Origin: G963665185 sp049723905
GTDB taxonomy: Bacteria > Desulfobacterota > Desulfovibrionia > Desulfovibrionales > Desulfovibrionaceae
Direction: 5' to 3'
Assembly (NCBI RefSeq): GCF_049723905.1
Contig: NZ_JBJKFD010000001.1
Location: 2,046,001-2,110,000, forward strand
Length of the DNA: 64,000 nt
Below, piece after piece: positions 7,658-16,191 of the stretch (positions are counted from its first letter, which is position 1; every line of letters begins with the position of its first letter). Both the position numbers and the translations under genes were made by a program. Below the pieces are notes generated by a model. The model searched no databases. It was not told where the DNA came from and worked only from the letters and a program-made list of their open reading frames with translations.

Positions 7658-8734
7658 TTACTCATCATCGTCGATATTGAACCAGCCCTTGCGCCGAAAA
7701 TATAAAAACAGGGCCAGGCCAAGACAGACCATGAACGCCACCACCGTGGCGTACCCGTATTTCCAGTGGATCAGCGGCATGTTCCCGAAGTTCATGCCGT
7801 AATATCCCGTTATAAACGTCAGCGGGATGAAAATGGTGGCCACAATGGAAAGCAGCTGGCCTATGCGGTTGAGTTGCAGATCCCTTCGGCTCATATACAC
7901 GTCGAGCATCTCGGCCAGCATCTCCCGCAGCGAATCTACGGCTTCGAGCACCTGCAAAACGTCCTGCTGCAAATTGCCCATGAAAAACCGCACTTCCTCG
8001 TCCTGGGCACGCGGATTTTCACGGACCAGCCGACCGATGACTTCGCGCAACGGCCACAGGGACTTGTGCAGAAACATGACCTCGCGCTTCAGCCGGTATA
8101 AGGCAACCAGCGTTTCCTCCCGGTTGTCCACAAGCGTCTGCTCCTCCAGCTCCTCGATATCCTCGGCAAGTTTGCCAATGGTATCAAAATACTGGTCCAC
8201 CACCGCGTCCAGCAGGGCAAAGAGCAGATGGGCGTACCCGAAAATGTTGACCCGGCCCAGGCCTTCCCGGGCGCGCTCGGCCATATCGTCCCAGATATTC
8301 TTTTCACGCTCCTGAAAGGTGACGATGACATTGTCCCCAACGATGATGCTCACCTGCTCGGCCACGACCTCCTTGGCGTCTTCCAAATAGCCGAGCATGC
8401 GCATGACCATGAAGACATTCTTGTCGTAGACTTCCATCTTGGGGCGCACGCCCTGGTCGAGCACATCGTCCACGATAAGGCGGTGCAGGCCGAAATGTCT
8501 GCCAATGGAACGAATCATTTTTTCATCGCCCAGGCCGTTGACTTTAATCCAGAAAAATTTGTCCGGGGAAGAGGTCAGCGAATCGAGATCATGCGGCGTA
8601 CATTCGCGGGACTCAACTCCCTGCGGGCTGAAAGTGAAAAGCCGAATGGTGGATGCAATTTCGTTGCGCTGTACACTGAAGTCCGTCTTATCAAGCTTTC
8701 TCTGCCGACGGGACCGCTGGCGTCTGTTGAACAT
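7658..8734 (-). CDS. corA: CorA family magnesium/divalent cation channel
   Basis: A 358-residue CorA-type cation channel of the inner membrane. It has a long N-terminal cytoplasmic funnel domain, a long helical stretch (about residues 190-290) and two C-terminal transmembrane helices; the selectivity motif YGMNF follows the first helix, and a basic-acidic tail (RRKGWFNIDDDE) ends the chain. The ATG at 8734 (MFNRRQRSRR) is preferred over a TTG seven codons upstream that has no ribosome site. It stands alone, convergent with nifV. Confidence 0.92.
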   Translation of the reverse strand: MFNRRQRSRRQRKLDKTDFSVQRNEIASTIRLFTFSPQGVESRECTPHDLDSLTSSPDKFFWIKVNGLGDEKMIRSIGRHFGLHRLIVDDVLDQGVRPKMEVYDKNVFMVMRMLGYLEDAKEVVAEQVSIIVGDNVIVTFQEREKNIWDDMAERAREGLGRVNIFGYAHLLFALLDAVVDQYFDTIGKLAEDIEELEEQTLVDNREETLVALYRLKREVMFLHKSLWPLREVIGRLVRENPRAQDEEVRFFMGNLQQDVLQVLEAVDSLREMLAEMLDVYMSRRDLQLNRIGQLLSIVATIFIPLTFITGYYGMNFGNMPLIHWKYGYATVVAFMVCLGLALFLYFRRKGWFNIDDDE

Positions 8735-8970
8735 GCGGAGCAAGGCTTCCCCCAAAACATCAGATGATATTCAATGCGATTGTCCATAAACACACCGTGC
8801 CCATAGCATGGCTGCGCCTCGACCGGGTTATGCGGATACGTCCCTCGGGGCAGGGATTGTAACATCATCATAACGATTGCCGTATACACAGGAAAAGGCA
8901 AGCGGGAAAATATCGGCCGCATTCAAAAATCGCAGTCCCCCGCATCCCGTACTTGCGGCAGCTTCCAAAA

Positions 8971-9009
8971 GGAGTTGCCCAAAAAGGAGTTCCCCCAAAA
9001 GGAGTCTCA
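8971..9009 (+). promoter_or_regulatory. Triplicated ribosome-binding sequence before the CofD-like gene
   Basis: AAAAGGAGT occurs three times with an exact 15-base period (GGAGT at 8971, 8986 and 9001), the last four bases before the ATG at 9010. It looks like a small tandem duplication of the Shine-Dalgarno region. Confidence 0.6.
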
Positions 9010-10203
9010 ATGACACCGCATATCGTCAGCCGCCGCCTGACCGTACCCGACAAACTCAGGGCCGCACGCTGTTTCAGCCATCCCCATCTGGGGCCATACA
9101 TCCTGTTCTTTACTGGCGGAACCGCTCTGCGACCGCTGAGCCGGAAGCTCATAGACTACACCCAGAACTCCATCCATCTGGTCACGCCCTTTGACTCGGG
9201 CGGGAGCTCGGCCGTGCTGCGCAACGCCTTTGACATGCTGGCCGTGGGTGATATCCGCAACCGTATCATGGCCCTGGCTGACCGCAGCGTGCAAGGCAAC
9301 CACGAAGTCTACGAGCTCTTCAACTACAGGCTTCCCCAAAACGAGGATACGCAAACCCTTACGGAACGCCTTGCCTCCATGATCAAAGGCTCCGATCCAC
9401 TGGTCCACGCCATCCCCCACCCCATGCGCAAGATCATCCGCTCGCACCTGGGATTTTTCCGCGAGGCCATGCCCGCAGACTTCGACCTGCGCGGGGCAAG
9501 CATCGGCAACCTCATCCTGGCCGGAGGTTTTTTCAACTACAACCGCCATATCGACCCGGTCATCTACCTCTTCACCATGCTGGTCAAAGCACGCGGCGAA
9601 GTCCGCGCCACGCTCAACGGCAACCTGCATCTGGCCGTGGAGCTGGAAGACGGCACCACCATCATCGGCCAGCACCTTGTGACCGGCAAGGAAGTTACGC
9701 CACTGGACCAGCCCATCCAGCGCGCCTTCATTTCCTCGGAGACGGAACGCCCCGTGCCCGTGGCAGCGCCCATCCGCAGCAAGATACGCAAGCTCATCCG
9801 CAAGGCCGAACTGATCTGCTACCCGCTGGGCAGTTTCTATTCCAGCGTTGTGGCAAACCTGCTGCCCGACGGCGTGGGCGACGCCGTGGCCGAAAATCTC
9901 TGCCCCAAGGTCTACGTGCCCAACATGGGCCACGACCCGGAACAATACGGCATGAGCGTGGCAGACAGCGTGCGCACCCTGCTGCACTATCTCAAGCACG
10001 GCTGCTCCGATGAACGCTCCACGACCGAACTGCTCAACTATGTGCTGGTGGATTCGGAAAACGGCGACTACCCCGGCGGGCTGGACATGGACGCCATACG
10101 CATCCTGGGCATCAATGTGGTGGACGCACCGCTGGTGACGGAGGAAAGCGCGCCCTATGCCGACCCGACGTTACTGGCGGAGGCATTGGTGTCTTTTGTG
10201 TAA
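9010..10203 (+). CDS. CofD/YvcK-like protein (GAK system type)
   Basis: A 397-residue member of the CofD/YvcK Rossmann superfamily. The N-terminal FFTGGTALRPLSRKL, HLVTPFDSGGSSAVLR and AVGDIRNRIMALAD match the GGGTG, DDGGSSG and PPGDIRN blocks of YvcK. The length and divergence from true YvcK resemble the CofD-like member of the GAK system, named in protein-family databases for a conserved but uncharacterised gene set of Desulfovibrio and relatives. CofD itself transfers lactyl/phosphoenolpyruvyl-phosphate to a deazaflavin; no substrate can be assigned here. None of the other GAK partners (ATP-grasp enzyme, XXXCH protein) is adjacent. ATG 9010 has GGAGT just upstream. Confidence 0.75.
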   Translation: MTPHIVSRRLTVPDKLRAARCFSHPHLGPYILFFTGGTALRPLSRKLIDYTQNSIHLVTPFDSGGSSAVLRNAFDMLAVGDIRNRIMALADRSVQGNHEVYELFNYRLPQNEDTQTLTERLASMIKGSDPLVHAIPHPMRKIIRSHLGFFREAMPADFDLRGASIGNLILAGGFFNYNRHIDPVIYLFTMLVKARGEVRATLNGNLHLAVELEDGTTIIGQHLVTGKEVTPLDQPIQRAFISSETERPVPVAAPIRSKIRKLIRKAELICYPLGSFYSSVVANLLPDGVGDAVAENLCPKVYVPNMGHDPEQYGMSVADSVRTLLHYLKHGCSDERSTTELLNYVLVDSENGDYPGGLDMDAIRILGINVVDAPLVTEESAPYADPTLLAEALVSFV

Positions 10204-10248
10204 GCGGGGGCATTGCCCCCCAGCCCCCACCAGGAGGCAACGGCCTCT

Positions 10249-10373
10249 CAGGCTGTGGCAAAATGCACGATAACTGCGTTGCCTCAAAAAATTCAAACCC
10301 TCGCGTATAAGGAAATACGCGTCGGTCTTGAATTTTTCTTGCGTCTTGTTCTCCTACCTTTTGCCCCAGCCTG
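10249..10373 (+). repeat. Dispersed inverted-terminus element, family 1, copy A
   Basis: About 125 bp bounded by CAGGCTG (10249-10255) and CAGCCTG (10367-10373); the terminal pairing extends over 15 bases with one mismatch. Inside, AAAAATTCAA (10287-10296) pairs with TTGAATTTTT (10328-10337), and CGCGTAT (10302-10308) pairs with ATACGCG (10315-10321). Copies B-E keep this architecture. From 10374 to 10582 no gene is seen. Confidence 0.7.
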
Positions 10374-10582
10374 CGAACTTGCGGCTTTAAATTTCTGTAA
10401 AAAAATCAAAGGCCTATTTGACGTTACACACGATGTGGGTCCAGGGCCATCATGGCCTCGCAGACCTCGCAGGTCATGGCGGGGTGTGGGGCGGCGCCCC
10501 ACTCTGCTGATGCGGAAAGCACGTTAACTGCATTGCTTCGAAAAACTCAAACCGGATGCAAAATTGGGAGATAACCCTAATT

Positions 10583-10846
10583 TTAATAATGGTACCGACA
10601 CTGTACAACTAAAAGACTATCCGCCTCATCATCATACCGATACACCAGCCGGTGTTCATGGTTGATACGCCGCGACCAATACCCTACCAAATCGAACCGT
10701 AGCGGCTCCGGCTTTCCCATCCCTTCTGCAGGCGAACGTAGCGCGTCACGGAGGAGCGTGTTAATACGCTTAACCTGCTTTTTGTCTGTTTTCTGCCAAT
10801 AGAGGTAGTCCTCCCAGGCCTGCGGCGTCCATGTTAAGAGCGCCAT
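10583..10846 (-). CDS. yoeB: YoeB/Txe family mRNA interferase toxin
   Basis: An 87-residue RelE-superfamily toxin that cuts mRNA at the ribosome when free of its antitoxin. It follows E. coli YoeB along its whole length: WTPQAWEDYLYWQKTDKKQVKRI at the start, GKPEPLRFDLVGYWSRRINHEHRLVYR in the middle, and the C-terminal CRYHY, which contains the catalytic His-Tyr end. The start overlaps the yefM stop by one base, so the pair is translationally coupled. Confidence 0.95.
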   Translation of the reverse strand: MALLTWTPQAWEDYLYWQKTDKKQVKRINTLLRDALRSPAEGMGKPEPLRFDLVGYWSRRINHEHRLVYRYDDEADSLLVVQCRYHY

Positions 10847-11103
10847 TAATCTTCTGCCAACTCGTGGGACTCCACTTGTCCACCCTGCGCTGCCAGAATG
10901 CTCTTCCTCAACCGAGCTGCATTGGCCGGGCTTTTAAGCAAATAGGCCGTCTCGGTGATGCTGTTGTAGTCATCCAGGGACAACATCACTACAGCCTGTG
11001 ACTTCCGCCGGGTAATGATTATTGGCTCGTGCGTGTCGCATACCTCATCCATCTTCGATGCCAGGTTCTGTCGGGCATCCGTGTATGTAATTGCCTGGGG
11101 CAT
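10846..11103 (-). CDS. yefM: YefM family antitoxin
   Basis: An 85-residue Phd/YefM antitoxin that binds YoeB through its flexible C-terminus and represses its own promoter with its N-terminal DNA-binding domain. ITYTDARQNLASKMDEVC, PIIITRRKSQAVVMLSLDDYNSI and TAYLLKSPANAARLRKSI are the family blocks. AAGGAGGTGG provides a strong ribosome site, and the operator at 11123-11140 lies just upstream. Confidence 0.95.
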   Translation of the reverse strand: MPQAITYTDARQNLASKMDEVCDTHEPIIITRRKSQAVVMLSLDDYNSITETAYLLKSPANAARLRKSILAAQGGQVESHELAED

Positions 11104-11122
11104 ACTGCCACCTCCTTTATCT

Positions 11123-11140
11123 TGTACAGAAAATAGTACA
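11123..11140 (-). promoter_or_regulatory. YefM-YoeB operator
   Basis: TGTACA (11123-11128) and AGTACA (11135-11140) are 12 bp apart, the spacing of the two TGTACA-core palindromes bound by YefM-YoeB in E. coli. The site sits 20-37 bases upstream of the yefM start codon, suited to autorepression. Confidence 0.7.
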
Positions 11141-11298
11141 TGTTGTATCAGTGGTCAATACGTAGGGAGGATATTGCTCGATCCGAAGCGTGCCCGGATT
11201 ATGAATCGGTATTAGCGCGAATTTTACGTACAGATCCATAAGCCAGCTGCCTTGTGCCAAGCAGCAATTCACGTTTGAACGCCACTTTAAACTACGAA

Positions 11299-11330
11299 AA
11301 AAGGCGGCCTTCCAAAAAAAGGCCGCCTTG
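11299..11330 (-). terminator. Intrinsic terminator of the radical SAM gene
   Basis: On the minus strand a stem AAGGCGGCCTT/AAGGCCGCCTT is followed by a run of T. It lies about 100 bases past the stop of the leftward radical SAM gene. The rest of 11104-11425 holds only the yefM promoter/operator and no recognisable gene. Confidence 0.65.
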
Positions 11331-11425
11331 CATAATTTCACTCATTCTCGCCAAGAGAGCACCAAGAGAGTGCGCAAACTTGTTGAAAGAAGTCAGATGA
11401 TGCTGTTGGTCTTGACCGATGTTTC

Positions 11426-14113
11426 CTACTTGCCCATACGCTGTGCAGTCTTTTCCATGGCAAAGTCGGGCAGTGGCAGATCGGGCACCACGGAGCGCAC
11501 CAAGGCCAGGGGGGAGATGTATTTTTCCCGCCAGTCAAAGGTAAGCTCCACAATACCGTCGTCCTGTATGGAGACGTCTGCGGTCAGGGCACGGGCATCG
11601 ATGGTGCGGGTGCCCTTGCGGGTGGTGCGCTCGAACAGAAACGACTCGGAGGCTGCAAAATTCTTCCAGGCCTCGTTCCAGTCTGCCAACCCGGCGGGAT
11701 CACCGATGTAGCGGCAGACGAAATCCTCTTCCAGGGTGCGGTCCTGCTTCTTGCCCATGGAAAGAACTTCCACGGAGGTCACGTCCACGCCCTTGGGAAA
11801 AACATTGGCCAGACGGCGCTTGAGCTCGCCCGCACTTTGGATTTCGCGAGTAAAGACGTTGAACCACTCGCAGCGGCTGGACACGCCCACTGGCGGCGCA
11901 TTGCCAAAGGAGACCTGGGGCATGGGATGAAAGCCTTTGGAAAAGGAAACCTTGACCCGACCACGACGCAGCGCACGTTCGACCACGGGCTGCAGCTCCA
12001 GGGTGCTGAGATAGGCGGCCAGCCCCAGCTTGGTGTACCAAACGCGGAAATGACCGGACTTCTGGGTCAGCTCCTCGTTGATTTTCGGCGGCTTGGGCGC
12101 GGCCTTTTTGCCAGGAGCCTTCACTTCTGGCTGGGCTGTTTCCGAAACTTCGGCTTCGCAAGCGCCAGGCTCAGCAATCGGCTCGACAACGGGCTCGACT
12201 GCATCTGGCCCAGCCGCGGCCTTGGCATGCGTTTCAGGCAGCTGCGGACATTCCTCTACCTGGTCGCGGTGGTCCAGCACCACACGCGGGCGCACACTGC
12301 CGTCGCCTTCGGGATCGAGCAGACTTTTCCGGCCTTCGTGGTTGCACACGCCGCAGTTGCGGCAGGTGTTGAACCGGCAGTCCGGGGTGATCTTTTCGGC
12401 CAGGGCGCGTTTGCGTTCGGTCAGCAGAAAGCGCTTGCTCACGCCAGGGGACAGATGGTCCCAGGGCAGTGGGCCGTCGGGATCGCGGGAGCCGATATAA
12501 ATGTCCGGGTCAATGCCCTCTTCGGCCAGGGCCTCGCGCCACAATTCCGGGCTGAGGTGATCCATCCAGCTGGAAAAGAGCGCACCCTTGCGATAGGCCC
12601 GTTCGACAACGGGCGCCAGCTTGCGGTCGCCTCGGGAAAAGACGCCTTCCAGCCAGCTCATGTCCGGTTCGTGCCAGCGGAGTTTGAATTTCTTGTGCTT
12701 GGAAAAGATGTGGCGCAGGTAATTCACCCGACGCTTGATTTCGCTGATGGAAATCTGCGGCACCCACTGAAACGGCGTATGCGGCTTGGGCACAAAGGGC
12801 GAAACCGCGGCTGTAATCTGCAACCGTTTGGCACCCTTGGGCGCACAGGCCAGGACTTCGAAGCACAGGTCCAGGATGGCGTCCAGGTCTTCGTCGGTTT
12901 CGGTGGGCAGGCCGATCATAAAATAGAGTTTCATCCCGCTCCAGCCGTTCTCGAACAGCTTGCGGGCATGGGCAATAAGCCCTTCCTGAGTGACGCCCTT
13001 GTTGATGACGTCGCGCAGGCGCTGGCTGCCCGCTTCCGGGGCCAGGGTCACGCCGGTACGGCGCAGGCGGGCGAGCTTTTCAATGATATCTTCGGAAAGC
13101 GACCCCACCCGCAGGGAAGGCAGGGAAATGGAGACCTGCTCGGCGGCACAGGCGCCGAACGTACGCGTAAACAGAGCTTCCAGAGCCGAATAATCGCCCG
13201 TGGACAGGGAAAGAAAGGAAAGTTCTTCAAATCCGGCTTCGTCCAGCCCCTGGCGCATGATCTCGGCAATGCGTTCCACGCCACGTTCGCGCACCGGACG
13301 GTAAATGATACCGGCGTGGCAAAAACGGCAGCCGCGCGTACAGCCGCGGGCAATTTCCAGGGCCAGCCTGTCGTGCACGGCCTGGCAAAAGGGAAGCACC
13401 TGAATGTCGGCTTCCTGGGAGGAATCGAAATCAGAGACCAGGGTCTTGGTGACCACTTCGGGCACGTCGCCGATGGGCACGGGGGTAATCTGCCCTTCCG
13501 GCACTTCGTACATGGAAGGCACGTACACGCCCTGCAGTTTGGAAAGCGCCAGCAATGTCTGCTGCCGGTCCATGCCCTGCTGGCGGGCCTGCATGATGAT
13601 TTCGGAAACGCGGACAATGGCTTCTTCCCCGTCGCCCAGCATCATGGCGTCGATGAACGGGGCCATGGGCTCGGCATTGAAGGCGCAGCCGCCACCGGCA
13701 AGCACAAAGGGATCGTCTTCGCCCCGCTGGTCGGAATGCAGGGGAACGCCGCCCAGATCGAGCATGAACAGGACGTTGGTGTAGCAAAGCTCGTGCGTCA
13801 TGCTGAAGGCCACCACATCCATGGCGGACAGGGGCGTGTCGGACTCCAGGGTGGTGAGGGGGGCGTTGTGCTCCCGCAGTACCTCGGCAACATCCGTGCT
13901 GGGCGCAAACACGCGCTCGGCCCAGAAACGCTGGTCATGGTTCAGGGCCGAATACAATATCTTTTGGCCCAGGTAGGACATGCCCACATCGTACAGATCG
14001 GGAAAGGCCAGGGCGACCCGCAAGCCGACGGTTTCCGGGTCCTTGTGGACCGCGCCCCATTCCGTACCCAGATAGCGGCTGGGCTTGGTGAACAAAGGAA
14101 GAAGTTCTCGCAT
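11426..14113 (-). CDS. Radical SAM protein fused to a DUF2344 (TIGR03936) domain
   Basis: An 895-residue two-part protein matching the TIGR03960-type fusion. A B12-binding-like N-terminal region (LRVALAFPDLYDVGMSYLG) leads to the radical SAM motif C258-x3-C262-x2-C265 (CTRGCRFC), then a cysteine cluster RFNTCRNCGVCNHEG, an acidic/proline linker, and a C-terminal domain starting at FRVWYTKLGLAAYLS. The start at 14113 (MRELLPLFTK) is chosen because GAAGG lies upstream and earlier sequence is not family-like. Radical SAM chemistry is certain; the substrate is not known. Some C-terminal homologues are found next to ribonuclease and tRNA/ribosome genes, so an RNA target is possible but unproved. 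Confidence 0.9.
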   Translation of the reverse strand: MRELLPLFTKPSRYLGTEWGAVHKDPETVGLRVALAFPDLYDVGMSYLGQKILYSALNHDQRFWAERVFAPSTDVAEVLREHNAPLTTLESDTPLSAMDVVAFSMTHELCYTNVLFMLDLGGVPLHSDQRGEDDPFVLAGGGCAFNAEPMAPFIDAMMLGDGEEAIVRVSEIIMQARQQGMDRQQTLLALSKLQGVYVPSMYEVPEGQITPVPIGDVPEVVTKTLVSDFDSSQEADIQVLPFCQAVHDRLALEIARGCTRGCRFCHAGIIYRPVRERGVERIAEIMRQGLDEAGFEELSFLSLSTGDYSALEALFTRTFGACAAEQVSISLPSLRVGSLSEDIIEKLARLRRTGVTLAPEAGSQRLRDVINKGVTQEGLIAHARKLFENGWSGMKLYFMIGLPTETDEDLDAILDLCFEVLACAPKGAKRLQITAAVSPFVPKPHTPFQWVPQISISEIKRRVNYLRHIFSKHKKFKLRWHEPDMSWLEGVFSRGDRKLAPVVERAYRKGALFSSWMDHLSPELWREALAEEGIDPDIYIGSRDPDGPLPWDHLSPGVSKRFLLTERKRALAEKITPDCRFNTCRNCGVCNHEGRKSLLDPEGDGSVRPRVVLDHRDQVEECPQLPETHAKAAAGPDAVEPVVEPIAEPGACEAEVSETAQPEVKAPGKKAAPKPPKINEELTQKSGHFRVWYTKLGLAAYLSTLELQPVVERALRRGRVKVSFSKGFHPMPQVSFGNAPPVGVSSRCEWFNVFTREIQSAGELKRRLANVFPKGVDVTSVEVLSMGKKQDRTLEEDFVCRYIGDPAGLADWNEAWKNFAASESFLFERTTRKGTRTIDARALTADVSIQDDGIVELTFDWREKYISPLALVRSVVPDLPLPDFAMEKTAQRMGK

Positions 14114-14392
14114 GTGCGCCTTCGGGCCTGCGGAGGACCACAGGCGGCAGGAATAATATGTGTGTAAGAGAAAAAGGCGGCCGGATAGCCGCCCAAGACT
14201 GCCGAGAAAGGTCCAATAGCTGGTGCGCCTTGGAAAAATCAACCCCGCATGTATTGAAAATCACGCGACGGCCCTGATTTTTTCCTACGCCCTGCTCTGG
14301 AGACCATTCTCAACAGTCTGGCGAATTATCGCAATTCAGAACAGCCGGTCGGCGCCCTGAATACTGAATGACAAAAGGGGGATTCCGGCTGG

Positions 14393-14746
14393 CTACTTCT
14401 TAAGCAGGTCGGAAAAGCTGCCCATGCCGCCCTGTCCGCCCAGGTTCTGGAGGTTGTGCAGGTCGCCGGGAGTGGAGAGCGTGAGGTTGGAAGTAGCTTC
14501 CATGTACTTGGTCTTGAGTTCTTCGGGGAACTTTTCAAACACGTACATGATGTGCCTGGCGTCGATTTCGCCGGTGATTTCCGTCTCAAAAGGATATCCG
14601 AAAGGCAGCAGCATCATCTGCACACCCTGCTGGGTGGGAACCGTCTGCAAAACAGCCACGTCGGTCAGCTTGTGGCCTTCTTCGTCCCATTTGCCAAGAA
14701 TATTGTCGCCGTTGATGAGTTTCACCAATTTGATGTCATAAGCCAT
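14393..14746 (-). CDS. Conserved small hypothetical protein
   Basis: A 117-residue soluble protein starting MAYDIKLVKLINGDNILGKW. The first 80 residues alternate short beta strands, which would suit a small barrel (Sm-like) fold; the tail is rich in Gly, Asn and Gln (NLQNLGGQGGMG). No catalytic motif is visible. AGGAGG-like sequence (rc of GGCCTCC) precedes the start. It sits alone between the radical SAM gene and the MFS gene. I recall similar proteins in other Desulfovibrio but cannot name a function. Confidence 0.7.
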   Translation of the reverse strand: MAYDIKLVKLINGDNILGKWDEEGHKLTDVAVLQTVPTQQGVQMMLLPFGYPFETEITGEIDARHIMYVFEKFPEELKTKYMEATSNLTLSTPGDLHNLQNLGGQGGMGSFSDLLKK

Positions 14747-14826
14747 AGAGGGCCTCCTTGAATGCGTTTTGAGGTCAGGCGTACACTAGGTACTGCCCAG
14801 GGGCCTGTCAACAGGGGCAAAAATGA

Positions 14827-16101
14827 TCAGTCCGCCATGCGGCGCAGCACGGGCATAAGGGCCAGGGCCAAAAGCAGCGCTCCGCCAAGGCAGACAAATC
14901 CCGTGGCAAATCCTCCGTGGTCCCCGGCCACTCCGAGCAGCGTGGGGATGACTCCCGCGCCTATGGCCGCGGAAATGGGAGTGGAAAGGGAAATGGCCAG
15001 ACTGCGCAGGCGGCTGTCGAAGGCGCGGGAAAGCAGGGTGTATCCGGCGGGAAAGAAAAGTCCGGCCAGCAACGCCTGAACCAGCACCACGCCCACCAGA
15101 AACGAACCGGACGTAAGGCCCAGCAGCGCGGTGGCGGTTCCGGCACAGGCCAGATAAATGGTGATGGTACGCACGGGGCCGAGGCGGTCCGTAAGCACCC
15201 CGCCCACCAGGGCCATGAAGACGCTGGAAATTCGGGAGACGGAGACCAGTTCGTTGGCGACTTCACGCGCCATGCCGTGGTCGTGCACCAGGAAAAGAGG
15301 CGTCATGCCGTAGGTGCCCAAAGCCACGCCCACGGCCAGACTCACCAGCAGGGTGAACAGCCAGAAAATGGGCCGCACAACAATTTGCCGGGCCGTTGCA
15401 ATGTTTGGCGGACTGCCCTTGAAATCGCCGCCGCGGGCAAAAAGAAAGAAGAGCGTGCCCATGGCTACCAGGGCCACCCCAATGGCCGAAGGCCCCAGCC
15501 GCCACGTGTCCAGCCACAGGACCAGTTCAGCCAGCAGCGGTGTAAGCACAAAGGCGGAATTGGGAGCGCACTCGTGCACGGAAAGCGCCTTGCCCCAATG
15601 TTTCTGTGGTGCCAGACAGGTGATGTAAGCAATGGCCGAGGGCAGATACAGGCCGACGCCCATGCCCGCGCCAAACAGCCACATGCGGAACGCTCCCACG
15701 CTGTACGCATGTCCCGCTCCCCACAGGCTGACACCCATGAGCAGAGTCGCCAGCCAGATGGTCCGCTTGTGGTTGACGGCCGCGGCCACAAACCCGGAAA
15801 GCAGCACGGAAAGGCCCGCACCCAGCGCAATGAGCAAAAACAGCCCGCCAGACTGGGTATGGCTGATGCCCAGCTCTGTTTGAATGTCCACCATGAGCGG
15901 GCCGATGATGATCCGCCCCATGAACAGCAGCAGAAAAATAAACGCAATGAAGACCACGCCGGGAAGCGCGCTCCGGAAACTCGCCCTGTCCTGCTTATTC
16001 TGGCCGTCCAGATTATCGGGGCTATCCAGATTATCGGGGCTATCCAGATTATCCGGGCCGTCAGGCGTATTCTGGGAATGGAAAGTTGAATCGGGTTGCA
16101 C
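14827..16101 (-). CDS. MFS transporter with a repeated N-terminal extension
   Basis: A 424-residue major facilitator with about twelve hydrophobic segments beginning at residue 47. The first 40 residues are polar and contain the hexapeptide PDNLDS repeated (SPDNLDSPDNLD), encoded by an 18-bp tandem repeat at about 16009-16060. The start is a GTG at 16101 with no clear ribosome site, and no later Met precedes the first helix, so the N-terminus is uncertain. MDIVQTE-like and GRIIIGPLMV segments fit the MFS first loop. Substrate unknown; the general look is of a nitrate/oxalate-type or sugar-type MFS, without proof. Confidence 0.85.
   Translation of the reverse strand: MQPDSTFHSQNTPDGPDNLDSPDNLDSPDNLDGQNKQDRASFRSALPGVVFIAFIFLLLFMGRIIIGPLMVDIQTELGISHTQSGGLFLLIALGAGLSVLLSGFVAAAVNHKRTIWLATLLMGVSLWGAGHAYSVGAFRMWLFGAGMGVGLYLPSAIAYITCLAPQKHWGKALSVHECAPNSAFVLTPLLAELVLWLDTWRLGPSAIGVALVAMGTLFFLFARGGDFKGSPPNIATARQIVVRPIFWLFTLLVSLAVGVALGTYGMTPLFLVHDHGMAREVANELVSVSRISSVFMALVGGVLTDRLGPVRTITIYLACAGTATALLGLTSGSFLVGVVLVQALLAGLFFPAGYTLLSRAFDSRLRSLAISLSTPISAAIGAGVIPTLLGVAGDHGGFATGFVCLGGALLLALALMPVLRRMAD
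16009..16060. repeat. 18-bp tandem repeat inside the MFS gene
   Basis: The unit containing ATTATCGGGGCTATCCAG is repeated head to tail almost three times. Each unit encodes six residues (PDNLDS on the minus strand), so copy-number change would keep the reading frame. Confidence 0.8.
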
Positions 16102-16191
16102 ATTGTCGTGCTAGATGAGCCCATTGGCTTTGGCAAGCGAATAATCCATAAAACTTGAACAGTAGTCATGTTACGGGTATGTAGTGAGCCT

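Noticed and set aside
11837..14167. 776-residue frame opposite the radical SAM gene
   Set aside because: Pure antisense shadow; the minus-strand gene has catalytic motifs across its length.
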